Source of the DNA: Calcarisporiella thermophila CBS 279.70 | Lineage: Eukaryota > Calcarisporiellomycota | Reading direction: 5' to 3' | Assembly (NCBI RefSeq): GCF_041956535.1 | Contig: NW_027192191.1 | Span: 1,003,443 to 1,067,442, forward strand | DNA: 64,000 nucleotides | Shown: positions 1 through 12,912 of the stretch, piece by piece | Layout: the number at the start of each line of letters is the position of its first letter | Numbering within the stretch: position 1 is the first letter of the stretch | The notes under the pieces: generated by a model | Database searches by the model: none | What the model was told of the DNA's origin: nothing | The model's input: only the letters and a program-made list of their open reading frames with translations | Program-made: the position numbers and the translations under genes

Positions 1-2
1 AG

Positions 3-170
3 CAACAGCAGCAACAGAAACAGCCGCCGCAAATGGAAGTTCGCGGAGTGATCGATAAAGATCGTTCTCCACATCCTGTACATATGTCAAAGCCCAGTGG
101 AAATGTAATGGAATGGGTGGAAGGTGATGCTGCCACGCAAACTGAGGGAGCCTTCTGGCGTGTGGGATGA
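3..170 (+). CDS. 3'-terminal fragment of a Gln-rich protein (5' end outside the window)
   Basis: Frame 3 is open from the window edge to a TGA at 168-170 and gives 55 residues. It opens with a run of glutamines, passes through a Lys/Pro/Gln stretch, and ends in a segment with the sequence GNVMEWVEGDAATQTE. The Gln-rich start fits a low-complexity region in a longer protein whose upstream exons lie outside the window. The other two frames on this strand close within 60 bases. No domain can be recognised from this tail and no function is proposed. An ATG at 33 lies in frame but is probably internal. Confidence 0.5.
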   Translation, partial: QQQQQKQPPQMEVRGVIDKDRSPHPVHMSKPSGNVMEWVEGDAATQTEGAFWRVG

Positions 171-816
171 AATGAGTATAAGCTCACTTTATGGATTAGC
201 TCTACTTCATTTCATTTTACTCGGGTGTAACGATTTAATTGGAATTCAATATTTCTGACAATAAAAGGTGCTTCCATCTTTTCCTCATTCAATTTTACTT
301 TTAAATTATGATTATGACCAACTTATTAACAGCTCAGAAGAAAAAAAACGAGCGCTCGCTAAAGGTGGTTGAAGTGGTTGAGCGCACTTCTTCAAAGCCC
401 TACTATGTTTCCTCCAGAGGAGATAAACTGCAGCAGAGCATTTTCTAGAAGATCCCTTCCATCAGCGCTGTGTAAGTTGGATAAGGAATTTTCGTTCAGT
501 GCCCGCTTTGGCCTGTTCTGTTAGTGGGCTGGATGTGAAATTATGGTATTGAAATCACAAAATTATTAAATACACCTCATATTATATTTGGCAGGGAGGG
601 TGAATGACTGCTAAGGGCTGAACACAGGGAGGATTGTGGGGGTTGATTGAGCTGGCAGGTAGTGAGAAACGATTAAATTTTCTATAATATGAGCCAGCAG
701 GAATATATCAATTGTTTTCATATCGGCTTTAATGTTTAATTGTGACTACACAATAAACAATATTTGATTTTCCCCTTTTATAGTTTGCCAGCGCTCTTGC
801 ATTGAATTAAGAAAAC
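171..816. other. Intergenic region upstream of BCD1
   Basis: This 646-bp AT-rich stretch holds the 3' flank of the partial gene and the presumed promoter of BCD1. I see no open frame of useful length and no RNA gene. A short palindrome (GAGCGCTC) lies near 350. A pyrimidine-rich tract immediately precedes the BCD1 start. Confidence 0.5.
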
Positions 817-2282
817 ATGATCAATATCCCTTTTTTCACAGCCAAAGAGGCTGATCCACTGCAATCGAGTTTACCAAGGATTTCCTCATCTCATCTAAAA
901 CCCTCTCCCACAACAGATACATATGCCCCTCAAATCGAAAATTCTGATGCGACAGTCAGCTCTCAAGAGGGGCATTCGACTAAAGACAAAGAGACTATAG
1001 ACACAACTTCAGAGAAGATCTGTCACATGTGTCGATTGCAGCCTCCAAAATACAAATGCCCCGGTTGTTTGATACGCACATGCTCGCTATCATGTTCAAA
1101 GCGACATAAAGAGGTTATTGGATGCAATGGTCAGAGAGATAAGACACACTTTGTGAGCATGAATGATTACAATTATTCTCATATGATGAACGGTAAGCAT
1201 TGTCAATTTTGAAGAGTTGACTTGGAAGACTGGAACCTTAAGTGAGACTTAATTCAACTTAATGCTATTGTCCCTATTTTTATAGATTATGTTTTTCTTG
1301 AGGATGTTTCTCGGACAGTAGACACTGCAACCCGTGATAATCTTCAAAACTCTCGTGCACCAAGACGTGGCCGCCAAACTCCGAAATATAATGCTAAAAC
1401 TCAACAGCTTCTGCGTGAGGCACGAAAACGAGGTGTAAAGTTGACATTAGTGGCTCCCGGAATGAAGCGCCGAACAGTAAATTGCACAGGGTACAGTCAA
1501 AAGTGAGTATATATTTTATTGGGCGAGGTTAGTTTTAGTTTGGTGATTGGATGTGCTAATTGTTGATATTTCGGTTTTAGGCAGAAGAAGATATTTTGGA
1601 CTGTGGAGTGGGTGTTTCCAGAATGCAACAATGCGTCTGTTGTTGATACAGGGTAATTTATTTTTATTCACCAGTGTTGACAGCATTATATTTAACCTAT
1701 GGCTATAATAGAATACCCGACTCTTACACCATTCTTCCTAGTCTGACCCGCCTCTTTAATCAAGATCGCCCTGAGATATCCAACCTTAAGCAACAATTTG
1801 ATCATTTCTCCCATAATCAAGAATTTGTATTATTACTCAAAAAACCTTTCACTCCGGTAAGAGCCCCACAATCTTAATGTTTGCTTTGCGCTTACCTATT
1901 TTGATCATTATAGGCTAATAAACCAGCATATTACTCCCTATCCGATCCTCGCAATACAACTTGGGCAAGGTGGTTACGAGGAAAACAGGTGCTTGAATTC
2001 CCAACGGTGTTAGTATATACAAAAACACCCAGTGATCTGGAGATTATCAATGAGCCTGAAGAGAAATCAGTGCGTGAAGGCGAAACAGAGAGAGAGCAAT
2101 ATGGAGCAGAAGAACCAAAGGAAACGGGTAATGAAGAAGGGGAAATGGTGAACAGAGATAATGTTATGGAAGAAGTTGAGTTGGAGATGAAAGCAGGTGA
2201 CGATAAAGAGCAAGATGCGGTGATAGTTGATTTGGATAAAGTTTTAGCTGCATTAAATAATGATATTGGGTCTGCAATTTAG
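817..2282 (+). CDS. BCD1: Box C/D snoRNA protein 1 (BCD1-like), HIT zinc finger protein, 392 aa
   Basis: Five exons (817-1192, 1286-1502, 1581-1652, 1712-1856, 1914-2282) give 392 residues with every junction in phase. A zf-HIT finger has ligands Cys69, Cys72, Cys81, Cys84, Cys89, Cys93, His97 and Cys103. After it come the family hallmarks DYVFLEDV, LREARKRGVKL, PGMKRR and FWTVEWVFP, then an AYYSLDP-like region (written here as AYYSLSDPR). The C-terminal 100 residues are Glu-rich. Known family role: BCD1/ZNHIT6 is a nuclear factor needed for early assembly and stability of box C/D snoRNPs, and so for rRNA 2'-O-methylation. The N-terminal 65 residues before the finger look disordered. The gene converges on calnexin with 246 bp between the stop codons. 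Confidence 0.9.
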
Positions 2283-2528
2283 ACTTTTGTATATAAATAT
2301 CACTCGATTGAATAGAAACAAGCTCTCTTTTTGTTCGAAAATAAAACAGAATTCCAATAAAAGAAAATAGAAATAATAGATGGAAGAAAAAAATATTAAA
2401 AAAAAAGAAAAACAAATTCCACACCAGCCGGCACCTCGAAATATAAAACTATCCAAAAAAAAATTTACATTCATTTTATTTGTAAGCTCGCTTAATCCTC
2501 ATCACTTGTTATTTCTCATCTGAATCCT

Positions 2529-4428
2529 TTATTCATCGTCCTGCGCTTTCTTCGCAGCACGCTTCTGAACTCCACTAGACTCGGATTTTTCCTTTTTCTC
2601 TTTAACGGTCTCCTCCTTATCGGCATCCTTGTCATCAGGAGTGGGTTCGTCTGTCTTCTTGTGAGGTGCAGCAGGCTTAGATTTCGGAGCAACTAAGCCA
2701 ACGATCGAAGCCAATACACCAAGGAAGATGGCGGCAAATAATCCAACAACTCCGGCAACGACAGGCATGTCCTGCACTGCCTTAGTGGGGTCACGTCGAG
2801 CCGCTTCTACAAATCGCGTTACGTGGTGGCGGGCAAATCCAATTGGATCCTGTTTATAATCAGGAGCCTCTTGATCCTCAGCGGATTTCACGCCGAACTC
2901 CTTGTCTTCTGCCTCTTTTTCGATGGCATGTTTCGGTTTCCAGACTTCCTCAGCAAGACGCTTCGCATCCTCAACGGAGTGGCCAAGGTAGATGTTATCG
3001 AACAAAATTTGGTTCTGCATGGTCCACAGCTCGAATCCTACGGCGGCGATACGTTCGAAGTTTGCAGGGTGTTTATCCTCAAAGTAGTCAGGATTCGAAA
3101 TCTTGCGTGGCTTCCATTCGCCCTTGTAAGCGGGATTGTCAATCATGGGAGGGGTCCATTTCGGCTTGTAATCGGGGTTGGCTTTCATTGGTCTCTTCCA
3201 TGGGCCACAGCCAGCTGCCTCCTGGCACTTGGGATTTGGAATCTCGGGCGCAATAAAATCACCATCTTCTTCATCATCCCAATCGTCAGGCTTCTTTGCA
3301 TCTGGGTCAGGGATCATCTCTGGCTCATCTTCAAGCCAGTCGTCAGGCTTGGTTGCGTCTTCATCTGGTATTTGCATAGGCAAATCTTCAATCCAATCAT
3401 CAGGCTTCTTAGCATCTGGGTCAGGAATGCGGGCTTCGTCAACCCAGTCTGCAGGCTTTTTATCCTCTGGATCGTCAATCTCTTTCGGGGGATTAACAGG
3501 TGGATTGAAGTCCTCAAGTAAACTGCCCTTTTTGACCGACTCGTTATCGATCAAAATCTCAAAGGTGTTATCAGGGCTTGATAAAAAAAAGGCATTAAAG
3601 CAATTTGAATAAACACGAATATTAAAAAAAAATTTTTACCGAACAATAAGCGTGTATAGAGTGCTAAGCTTTGAGATGCGGGCAGAGGGGGCTCCTGTCA
3701 AGTGCTTCTCCTCGTACTTTCCATCAGGCTTCTTATGACGGAAAATGAAGTGGACTTTATCGGTTGCACCGCACTTGTCTGGACCGAACATAATTGTGTA
3801 CGGAGTTTTATCGTTGAACTCTTTGAAGTGGATTCCTTCTGGAGATTCAGTAAGCAGCTTGATGTAGGCACCCCCACAATTGAGACCATTCTGGAATTTT
3901 GCTTCATATCTGGAGAAATTTTAAGCAAACTTATTTGTAAATAAAATAATGTAAAATTATACTTACTGAAGCACGAGAGTCTTTCCGTTGTTATCCAACG
4001 GAACTTCTAGAGGAGCTGAGATGGCGTGATGGGCGGCGGCACTCTTTACAACGAGACCAAGATCGTTTTTCAGGCCAGGGAAGACGGATGGTTCCTCAAC
4101 CTTCCATTCTCCAACATATTGCCACGTTTCACCTCCTTCTTTTGTCACCTTGGTTGCTTCACTTGCATGCCACCGATCAGACAGAGAATTGGCGGAAAAT
4201 TGTTCAAAGAAAGGGGCCTTGATAGAGATAGGCTAAATGGAAAGTAGGGTAGAGAAAATAGAATAGGATGTTTTTTTATTGTCATAATTGAGAAAACTGA
4301 CGCGTCGTATAATATTTAATTACCTTGAACTCCGGCCTTTCTTCTTTGGTGGTGTTGGATTCTTCAGCAGCGACAGCAGTGGCAAGAAGAAGTAGAAGAG
4401 CAATACGGATAGAGCTTACCCGTGCCAT
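2529..4428 (-). CDS. Calnexin, ER lectin chaperone, 562 aa
   Basis: Four exons (4324-4428, 3967-4232, 3640-3909, 2529-3576, read on the minus strand) encode 562 residues. A signal peptide ([20 protein letters not shown]) opens the protein. The lectin domain carries [20 protein letters not shown] and [11 protein letters not shown]. The P-domain arm follows, with four Asp/Pro-rich type 1 repeats of the form [11 protein letters not shown] and then [16 protein letters not shown] type 2 repeats. A single membrane span (about [20 protein letters not shown]) precedes a charged cytosolic tail ending KKAQDDE. Known role: Ca2+-dependent folding of monoglucosylated N-glycoproteins in the ER. The start is fixed by the signal peptide. 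Introns are 63, 57 and 91 nt. Confidence 0.95.
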
Positions 4429-5992
4429 TATCGTCGTATTTGTTATTGAAGTGGAGGTAAGTAGGTAAAAAAAGAAAAGTATTCGAACACTTAGGAATAA
4501 AATATCCTATGTCTCCCAATGATCTATCGCCAGCAAAGTAAATTAATATCAGAATTAGTTTCAGATCTACATGTGTCACAATTCTGTGTATACTTTTATC
4601 CATATATGCTATTTTTGTCTTTATGTAAAATTATCCTCCATTATGTTATACTTGTTTCCAATAGTATCACATAATATTAAAGTTGTTTAACGTGTTATAA
4701 AGGGATGGGCACAGATTTTTCCTAACGTGCTCTCTCTCAAAAGTCATCATCATAATACAACTTCGATACAACTAACAAAATTTGCAGAATAAATTATGTC
4801 CTCGTACTTCGCTCTATAATCAGTTCAAAATTCCCCGACCCTCTTAAGAACCTGTGGAATAATTTTGTCTTGCTTAGACTATTGCGAGGATGTACACGAA
4901 AAGAGGAATCAAACTCAACTAAATCATTTTTTGTGGAGAGTACAAAAAGAATATTAAAAATAAAAGAAATAGGTAGAAGAGGAAATGATAAGGTAATTAA
5001 GAAATTGTGGTGGATGGTCAAGATAGTGATATTATTTCACGAATAAAAGGATCTAAATTCACGGTTTATAAGCCAACCGTGCTCACCACACTCTAGATAT
5101 TAACTAATCGCGATATTATTTCGTGATATAGCATTTCGCTTGAGTCAGCTAATACTGAACTTCATCATAGACTCCCACTTAAGTATCATGCTGCAATTAC
5201 AGTGTTCTAATGAAGTTAATGCATTTATTTTCTAAGTTAAAACGCCAAACTAAAAAAAGTGTATTGATGCTCTCTTATGAGAATGGCTGCAATAGTTACG
5301 AAGGAATCTAAATAAAATTTTAGAGCGCAGGATTCCCGTGAATAATTTTTCAAACTTACAAGAGGATAGAATAGGTTCCAGATGAATCAAACTTAAAAAA
5401 ACTTTTCGGACTCAAGAGAGTTAGACAATACATACATTGGATATCTGTACCTAAAATATTGTTAGAATAACCTGACAAAGATGAAAAAGTTAGTGGATAG
5501 ATAGTGTTCTATCACTAAATCTTCATTTACTTTTGCATTAAAAATTTGGATATTTTTGTCCATAAGAAACATGGGAGAATTCAATGGGAATTCATAGTGG
5601 GTGCTTAAAATAATATATATCTGAAAGTTTTCGGAAGCTGTGATATGAGTAGAAAAATCAAACACGCGTGTATAAATTTACAAAAAGAATTTACATGGAT
5701 TTCAGATAGCCGATATTAGAACAGGGGGTTAAGAAAGGAATGCAATATTAACATGTGTCGAAAGAAAACACTTGTTGATTCAATTAGAGTGCTTAACTAT
5801 TTTCACTGGAACTGTGAAATAGTAGACACTAATGCCGGTCAATTTCCCGACCGTCCAAGACGCCCCAAACATTATGTCAGAGGTTCAATTTTTTCAAATA
5901 ATATTCTGTCTGTTATGCAAACTGTGTACACTATTGTGGGGAAATATATTATGGTAGGTGATAGCGAAGCAGCAGTAAGCATTTCTCGTACC
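4429..5992. other. AT-rich intergenic region between calnexin and the gelsolin-repeat gene
   Basis: This 1.56-kb AT-rich stretch contains the calnexin promoter and the 3' flank of the gelsolin-repeat gene. Short open frames occur on both strands, but none shows a domain, coding-like composition or a splice partner. Two similar short segments containing GATATTATTTC lie near 5027 and 5111. Nothing else stands out. Confidence 0.5.
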
Positions 5993-8900
5993 TTACAAAT
6001 TCCAAATTCTGAAAGCTGATCTAAATTCAGGAGGCTCATTTTCACCACGCCAAATAACAGTAGTATTAGGCCGGAAAGGGCGTCTTCCAAGCACGCCCAC
6101 CATATCGGCATACGGAGTACAAACCCCTATTGCACGCGAGATTATGTCCTGACTTGCTGATCTACCGACCCAGACAAATAGTTCAAAATAGGTATCAAGC
6201 AGAAACACATTGGTTTGATCTAGATCGCTTTGTGTATAGGGTGTGATTTCTTCGATCTATTAAGAAAAATTTGACAATGAGATCAAGACAGGGAAACACA
6301 AGACAAAAAGATTACATTACCGCATCTTGTTTGGGATCACTCTGCCTTACGAATTGGTATAAACGCGTACGATAGCATTCCCCAAGTCCCGCCTTGTGCG
6401 TCCAATAGCTTTTGCAAGCGTACGATCGAGTAAGGATTTGAGGCCAAAACCCTAGAGGTTCTTTACCTTCTGCAACTTCAAGAATTTGACCTCCGTGCTG
6501 TCAAATAAATACATGTCTAGCAGGAAAAAATGTAGCGCTAGTTTTTTCTGTTGCTTACCCAATTGGTCAAAGAAATCCCGTCCTGAGACAGGCATGCAAC
6601 CATGCTGAGTCGTTTAGCAACTCGAACAGCAACTCGCTTTTCGGATGAGCTGCTTCCGACCCCATGCCATACATATAATTTTCCTCCCCGGCTGATAACG
6701 TAACTAAATCCTGAGCAGAGGTAGTTTACGTTCTAATATTCCCCACCAAAAAAAAATAATGCGTTAGAATTAAACGATTTGAGGAGAGCGGAAGGCATAG
6801 TTACAGTAGGTATTTGGTCTACAAATATTCCATTTCCAATATATCTTCGAACCGAGTAAAGACAATCGGCCAGCGGATCGAATTGACTTCTCAATCCCTG
6901 TGAATTTCATTCAGACGTTGATATTTCATATTAGAGAATCTCAAATTTCGGACGGGTACGAAAATAGTTACCTTGCGAGTCACGATTACCCCACCAAATA
7001 TCTTCAAGAAAAATATGTCTTCCTTTCCCTGCCGTACAACAATTTTCTTCGTTTGGCCCATTTCGTAGGTAAGCAAAGACGCAATATCGCGTTTGCTTTG
7101 ATGCTACAACATAGCAATAGGGACGTTGACGATGCAATATTCTCTGAGATAATCATAGTAATATCTTACATCATTACAATCTAGTCCTATCCAGTTTATA
7201 ACAAGATTATGAGCACTTCGAGTAGTGCGATAGCTACATCGAATTATGTACATCTCTCCTGAATATAGGACCTGATATGCGCTTTGGTGGTTTCCTGCCT
7301 GTGAAACTGGTACCAAATTGCCATCCCCGTCAATAGACCACATCTTCATGAAAACTTTAAATTAAATTTGTAAAAAATAAGCAAATCCAATACTTATAGT
7401 ACCTGAAAGCCGAGTATCTCAAGCTTCGAAACCTCGTTTGGAGGATTTCCATCTTTTTCTTCGTTTATCTTATTTGCCCCCAGATCCAATTTGACTGATT
7501 TACTTTTCTCTTCAGGCAACGTGCGTTCATAAGGGGTGGCATGATCCCTGCTTTCTCCCTTTTTTGACTCTGCTTGATTAGGCTCAGGCCAACATGTATA
7601 ATTACCGGGAATTAAATCAGCGGAAGGTTGATTCTGCTCTGATTTACTGATGCTTTGGCGTCCGGAACGGCGAACATGGTTCATTCGACGGGGTACATGG
7701 GGTCTTTCTATTGGTGGCTAGGAAGCAGTAAAAAAAAATGTCAATGTTAGTTACAATTACTTTTAAAATCATAAGCATACATGAATAGGAGCATTTGGAA
7801 AAATTCCTTGGGATGTTTCCACTTCTAGAGTTGAATTCTCACACGCTCCTCTCTCTAGTTTGTAGTTGTTACCCACGCTAAAATCGCCATTCCCATTGCC
7901 ATTAACTAAAGGAGATTGCTGGGTGATATCTGAAATCCATCTGGTGCGAGCAGGACTCATTTGAGATATTGCATGCTGCTGTTTTTGGGTGGTAGGATAG
8001 CTTTGGAGGGACCTTCTATTTTGACTCGGGCTGCAACATGCTCCTGCTTGCTGAACAGCACTCGACTCGATCGAAAAACACAGGCTGCTGCTTCGAGGGC
8101 TAATAAATGGCGGCGTATTTGATGCTTGACTCGCAGCAATATTTTCAGCTGGATTCGTTGAAGAATGGGGTAAAAGTGGCATCGAGTTGGTTGCTTTTGA
8201 CTTGAGTTCGCTGTTTGGTGACAGGCCAGTAATATTTTGATTAGGAGTCGGAGGTAGTGGCCTAATCTTGAAATCTTCAGAACCATAATTTGAGCTTGGA
8301 GTGGAAGGGTGAGAGTGTCGTGTTAATCTGGCTGCAGCTCTAGGAATTGGTGCAGAGGACCGTGTAACTAATGGACTTCCTGCATCGCGAGGTTTGGCGT
8401 CCGTGAGTGCAGATACAGGATTTGCATTGACCAAAGAAGCATGATCAATACCTTCGGCTGAGGTTGGTACAGCTGCTTCGCGGAAACGATTAAGCAATAC
8501 ACCGCGATTTTCCAAGACAAGGGTCCGCTCTGGAGGAATCGATACGTCCTCTGTACTCGAAGCTGATTCTTTCTTTATGGTTTGCTCGGCTATATAGGAG
8601 TCGAAGGACAGTGCTTTTGGCGTGGGTTGATTTGAAGTAAATGGAATTGTTTGGGAGCCATTGAAAGAAGCAGGAGAGTTGCTCGCTGAATTGGTTGAGG
8701 TTGAGGTATCAGGGGCTACGAGTGATTGTTCAGAGAGCACGGAGTGAACTTCATCTACATTTGATTTAGTAGACCCTGCCAAAATTTCCGTAGGCAATGA
8801 GGGGGAGCATATTTTTCCATCCAAAGATGCACATTTTCCTTGCTCTCTGGTTGTCCGCTGAATCTCGAAGTTTCTTAGGCTCTCCTTTGTTAATCTACCC

Positions 8901-9775
8901 TTATTATCACCGGCCAAGATGGCTAGGTCTGTTTCGGTGGCGAATCTTCGTAATCTCGCTGTTCGAAAAATCCTTCTTTGTGCAATTCGTTTCACTATCA
9001 TCTCGTCATCTGAGGTTGCCGATTCGCTCTCAGTACAGTTTTTACTCGAGTTATTCGTCCGTGATTCTTTATAATTGCGACTGTCGAAGGGCAACGTACT
9101 ATGTTCTAAGAAGCTTTCATTTTGTTGCATTGACTTTGATAGAGTCTGATTCAATGGTTCTTCGGTTGGTAGCTGTTTCAAGGGCATCCGTGGTGTTTCC
9201 TCTGGTGCTTCTGGCGATATTCTCTTTACTTCTATACTCTCATCTGAGACCCTGCTAACAGTGCTCTCAGTAATATCAGAGCTTGTGCTCTCGTCTCCGC
9301 TATCTTGGTTTGTGGAGTCCGTTTCACTCAGTGACGCAGGGTGACATTCTTCTTCTGACATTATTGAAGTCGCTGTCATGTAACTACTTGCACTTGCTGG
9401 ACTATGTGGGACTTCAAATGGCAAAAAATTAATTTTTCGCTCTAAGTTTGGGCTCTGTTGGGGAGATGATCTCATTTTTGCCTCTAGTCGCTCAAGCCTT
9501 CGTTTCTCCGCCGCCTCCTCCATAGCTGCGATAGCCTCTTTCAGGCCCTTTGCACGTTCTTCGCGGCGACGCTGTCGATTGAGCCTCATATGTATTGTGC
9601 AATAAGAGGGTTTACACGGCGGAGAGCCTGCTTGGGCAGATTGTAGGAAAGGGTCGGATAAGTCAGCGCACTGGACTCCTTTCTCCCTGGTTGCTCCGGA
9701 ATTATTCGAAGCAGTTATATTGTTATCTTGAGTTGGAGATGCAGCCTCTGGACTAACTGAGCGTTCCGATACCAT
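5993..9775 (-). CDS. Gelsolin/villin-repeat protein with a long disordered N-terminus, 1107 aa
   Basis: Eight exons (7781-9775, 7403-7717, 7170-7343, 6972-7103, 6805-6897, 6559-6732, 6321-6497, 5993-6256) splice without a phase error. Residues 1 to about 770 are Ser/Thr/Pro-rich and probably disordered, apart from a basic helix-like stretch near residue 70 (RRREERAKGLKEAIAAMEEA). Residues 771-1107 hold three gelsolin-type repeats. Repeat 1 has MWSIDGDGNLVPV, YSGEMYII and RQGKEDIFFLKIFGG. Repeat 2 has GGKLYVWHGVGSS and EGKEPLGFW. Repeat 3 has NVFLLDTYFELFVWVG and GENEPPEF. Gelsolin family members bind, cap or sever actin filaments. Repeats 2 and 3 look more diverged than repeat 1, so severing activity is uncertain. 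Known fungal proteins pair an uncharacterised N-terminal region (DUF4045) with gelsolin repeats, and this may be one; I could not test that. Confidence 0.85.
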
Positions 9776-10256
9776 ATAGTGTTACAATGGCAAAAAAAAC
9801 ATTATAAAGATGAATGTTGTACTGATGAGTCGGAAACAATCTTCCAGACAATGGTTGAAATGAAGAGAATGGAGGTGAAAACCTGACTATACTACTTCAC
9901 AAAAATTGATAAAAAGTAATACAAAGGGAAAGTACTGGAAAAAAAAAAAAGAAAAGAAACCTTTTTTTCGGATGTTTCGTTTGTTTCAAATAGTCCAGTC
10001 CCTTTTTTTGCTGCAACTAATTTAAAAAATGACATAGCTGTCATTTTGGTATCGTGTTTTTATTTCCTTTTTTCTTTATGCGCTAGTAGGGCTCGGAGAG
10101 TTGCATTCTTAGTCTTCATTGAAATCTCCGCGGACGAAAATTTAAAAATAAAATATATAAAAGGTGGCAAAGCAGTCACATATACCGATTTGGTATATTC
10201 TATAACATTTTCTTTTATTAAAAGCTTTCAGTGGGAGAGAGGATTTTTTTTTGTCT
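9776..10256. other. Intergenic region between the gelsolin-repeat and SDR genes
   Basis: This 481-bp region holds the presumed promoter of the gelsolin-repeat gene and the 3' flank of the RmlD-like gene. It is AT-rich, with A-runs near 9938-9960. I see no gene or conserved site in it. Confidence 0.5.
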
Positions 10257-11585
10257 CTACTTTCTCCTAGTAAGGTAACGGGTCCACCAGTCTTCGAATT
10301 TCATATGCGACGTGCTGATGCCCAACTCCTTTAGTTTCCGGGTTGAAAGATGAGCATCATGAGGGCGAGAGACAACTATAATAGCGAGAATTAATGAGAA
10401 ATTACATTGAAGGAAATTTCAAATGAAATACAGACCTGAAGGATTATTCAGGTCGGGAATAGACGGACGAAGGTTCGCAGAAATGCCCAGGATTTTAGCA
10501 AAAATTTCTGTATATGGTTGCGTTATATGAGTCGGTTACATTGATGCCAGCATTCAAATGCGTCAAATTACTTACGACACATTTCAAATTTTGTGAACTT
10601 CTCCTCTGCGGTGAAATGTAGAATACCCTGGATCGATTTACCCTCCTCAATAGACTTAGTTGCAATATCTTTGATAACTCGTGCGATATCCTCAACTATG
10701 ACAAAACACAAATAAAATTACTGAGAAGTTTGGTCTCAAATGTACTTGTTCAAAATACCGTGGGTAGGATAGCGGACTGCATAGTTGTCCATTTCAATAG
10801 GAGAAGAAGGAGTCGATTGCTGTATCAATAGTCTGGTTAACTGACATCATCCTCGATGTATGTTTTCATTGAGAGGGAAATACCTTGACAACTTCTACTA
10901 GGGTGTTCACCGCAGATTCATCAGGATATTCCGCATTTCCATATAAAATTGGGACTCTGAGAATGACCGCCGTGGGCAAATTCTGTTGAACAGAGAGCTC
11001 TCCAGCGCGCTTTGTTTGTCCTATCCCAAGAAAACGTAGTTATTATTGGAAATGTACTCGTTGAATAATATTGACTAGTACCATAGTAGTTTAGAGGATT
11101 GGGGACATCATCAACATCATACGGAGGATTCTTTCCATCAAATACATAATCGGTAGAAATGTAGATGAGCATAGCATTGTATTTGATGCAAAGATTAGCA
11201 ATACGCCCGGGGACTTGCACGTTAAGCTAAAATTATTTGTCAGTTCAAAGTTGATTTGGAAGCGGAAGAAATTTCGGACTCTACCTCTTCTGTTCGCTCA
11301 CGGTTTTTCTCGGCAATATCTGGGCGTCGCTCCGCCGCACAGTGCACGATCACGTGAGGTTTTACTTCTTCGAACAACGATTCAAGGGCACTGTTGTCCA
11401 AGAGGTTAACCTAAGGAGAGGGTGAATCAAATGACGTGTTGAAACGCATATAATTGTCGGTAACATACCTTACGTAGACCATCGGTAGCGCGTGAGTTAG
11501 CACAGCCGATTACTTCATGACCATAAAATGCCTTGTACACGGCTCGTCCCAAAAGACCCGAGGCTCCAGTGATAATAACACGCAT
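10257..11585 (-). CDS. Extended SDR of the RmlD / methionine adenosyltransferase 2 beta type, 298 aa
   Basis: Eight exons (11469-11585, 11285-11410, 11082-11226, 10884-11020, 10759-10819, 10576-10695, 10436-10507, 10257-10375) give 298 residues. The N-terminus is an NAD(P)-binding Rossmann motif, [22 protein letters not shown] and [10 protein letters not shown] follow, then the SDR catalytic pair Tyr129 and Lys133 in YYGQTK. The closing helices end in FEDWWTRY. The family includes dTDP-4-dehydrorhamnose reductase (RmlD) and MAT2B, the regulatory subunit of S-adenosylmethionine synthetase. HCAAERRPD is typical of the eukaryotic MAT2B branch, so that role is the better guess, but the substrate is not proven by sequence. 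All seven introns are 57-68 nt. One uses the unusual donor GTCTGT. Confidence 0.88.
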
Positions 11586-12912
11586 GTTGTGAACCAAGGA
11601 AATGTATATAATTGATAATATTAACCCAATCTTATAAGCAGATTAGGTTAGGTTTTCAATGATAGCGGAGAAAATTTGACCCGCATAACTAATTTTTGGG
11701 GGGAGAAATTATAGTGTACAAGAGATAACAGGGTACGGTACATGTTGTATGCAACTACATTTGGCCCTAGATAGCTCCATCGATTCATAATTACTCGAAA
11801 AGAACCCTGGCTCCACTCTATTTTGCAAGGTTACATAGAATTCCAAAAAAGTTTAGAGTGGAAATGTTCGAAAATTATTGAGGCCCTCTAGAACTATTCC
11901 TTAACCCGAGCAAATATCTTATAAGTTAGAGTAAAACCCATTAAGAATAAGGCCATCTAACTAAAACTTTCCTTATAGTCCCAAATGTATTACATTTGCA
12001 TGCACACAACCTCGGTGATGTGCTGTATGCGAAAGTTTGTTTAACCAGGATCTTCATATGCTTCATAAAAAGCCCCTTCATTTGGGCTTCGCCCAATTTA
12101 CGCCCTGTCTACACGTCATTTATGGTACAGCTCACATTAATCTTACAAGAACATCTGCGATGGTGCCCAATGGCTACATATTGTCATTCTCACTTTCATC
12201 CCTATATCTTAGGCAATGCTGCCAACGATATCCGATTATTGTCGTTGCAAAATTAAAAATTGACAAAGGTATATAAGGCATAATTTTCTTGCGCCGTGTT
12301 GGGAGCTTGAAATAGGTGCCTTTGGATAGGTGCCCATAAATTACTCCTGAATTCCAGACCTGAAGAGACATTGGATTTTTTTATTTAAATTGCTTGAGTA
12401 TTTAGCTTTTCAAAATTTAGTATTCTCTATGCTGCATAAAGAAATGCCCCGCTCATCTGATTAAGGGTTTTCCCAGTTGTTGGGTTTGCACCAGGGAAGG
12501 AGTTTACGTTACGCCCATTTAATAAAGATTGTTTTTTTTTTCGCACGGCTGAGCCCCACGAGTTCAGTAAACCTGAATAGTATACCAAAAATTATGCTTA
12601 TCCCATTCATAAGTGTTTTATAGTCGAGATACCACGTTAAAAGTGCTGTACTTGACAAGGCTGCTCCTGTTCATCCGTATTCGAAGACAAGAGGACATTG
12701 TTAATATCAAGGTTTCCTTTTTAAGTTGGATGTGCTAGTCTTAAATTTTACCCCATTCAAATGGGCGTTTGTGAAATTATTCTTTACATAGTAACTAATT
12801 TTATTACGCTCGCGTGTCCTATTTAGCCCACGCCCAAATGTGTTATTTATGATAAAAGAGATAGAAGTGCACACGCACAAACATTATTTAACCGTGCCTT
12901 CGTCTGAAACTG
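11586..12912. other. Intergenic region with divergent promoters for the SDR and RRM genes
   Basis: This 1.33-kb AT-rich stretch separates two divergent genes and should contain both promoters. The sequence TTGGGCTTCGCCCAA at 12082-12096 is a perfect 6-bp stem with a three-base loop. Similar GGGCG or CGCCC words recur nearby at about 12509, 12760 and 12828. Open frames of 60-86 codons lie around 12000-12370 but show no recognisable feature. Confidence 0.45.

Noticed and set aside
1653-1674. A 22-nt GT-AG intron in BCD1
   Set aside because: It breaks the frame. An acceptor at 1711 gives a 59-nt intron and keeps the phase into the next conserved block.
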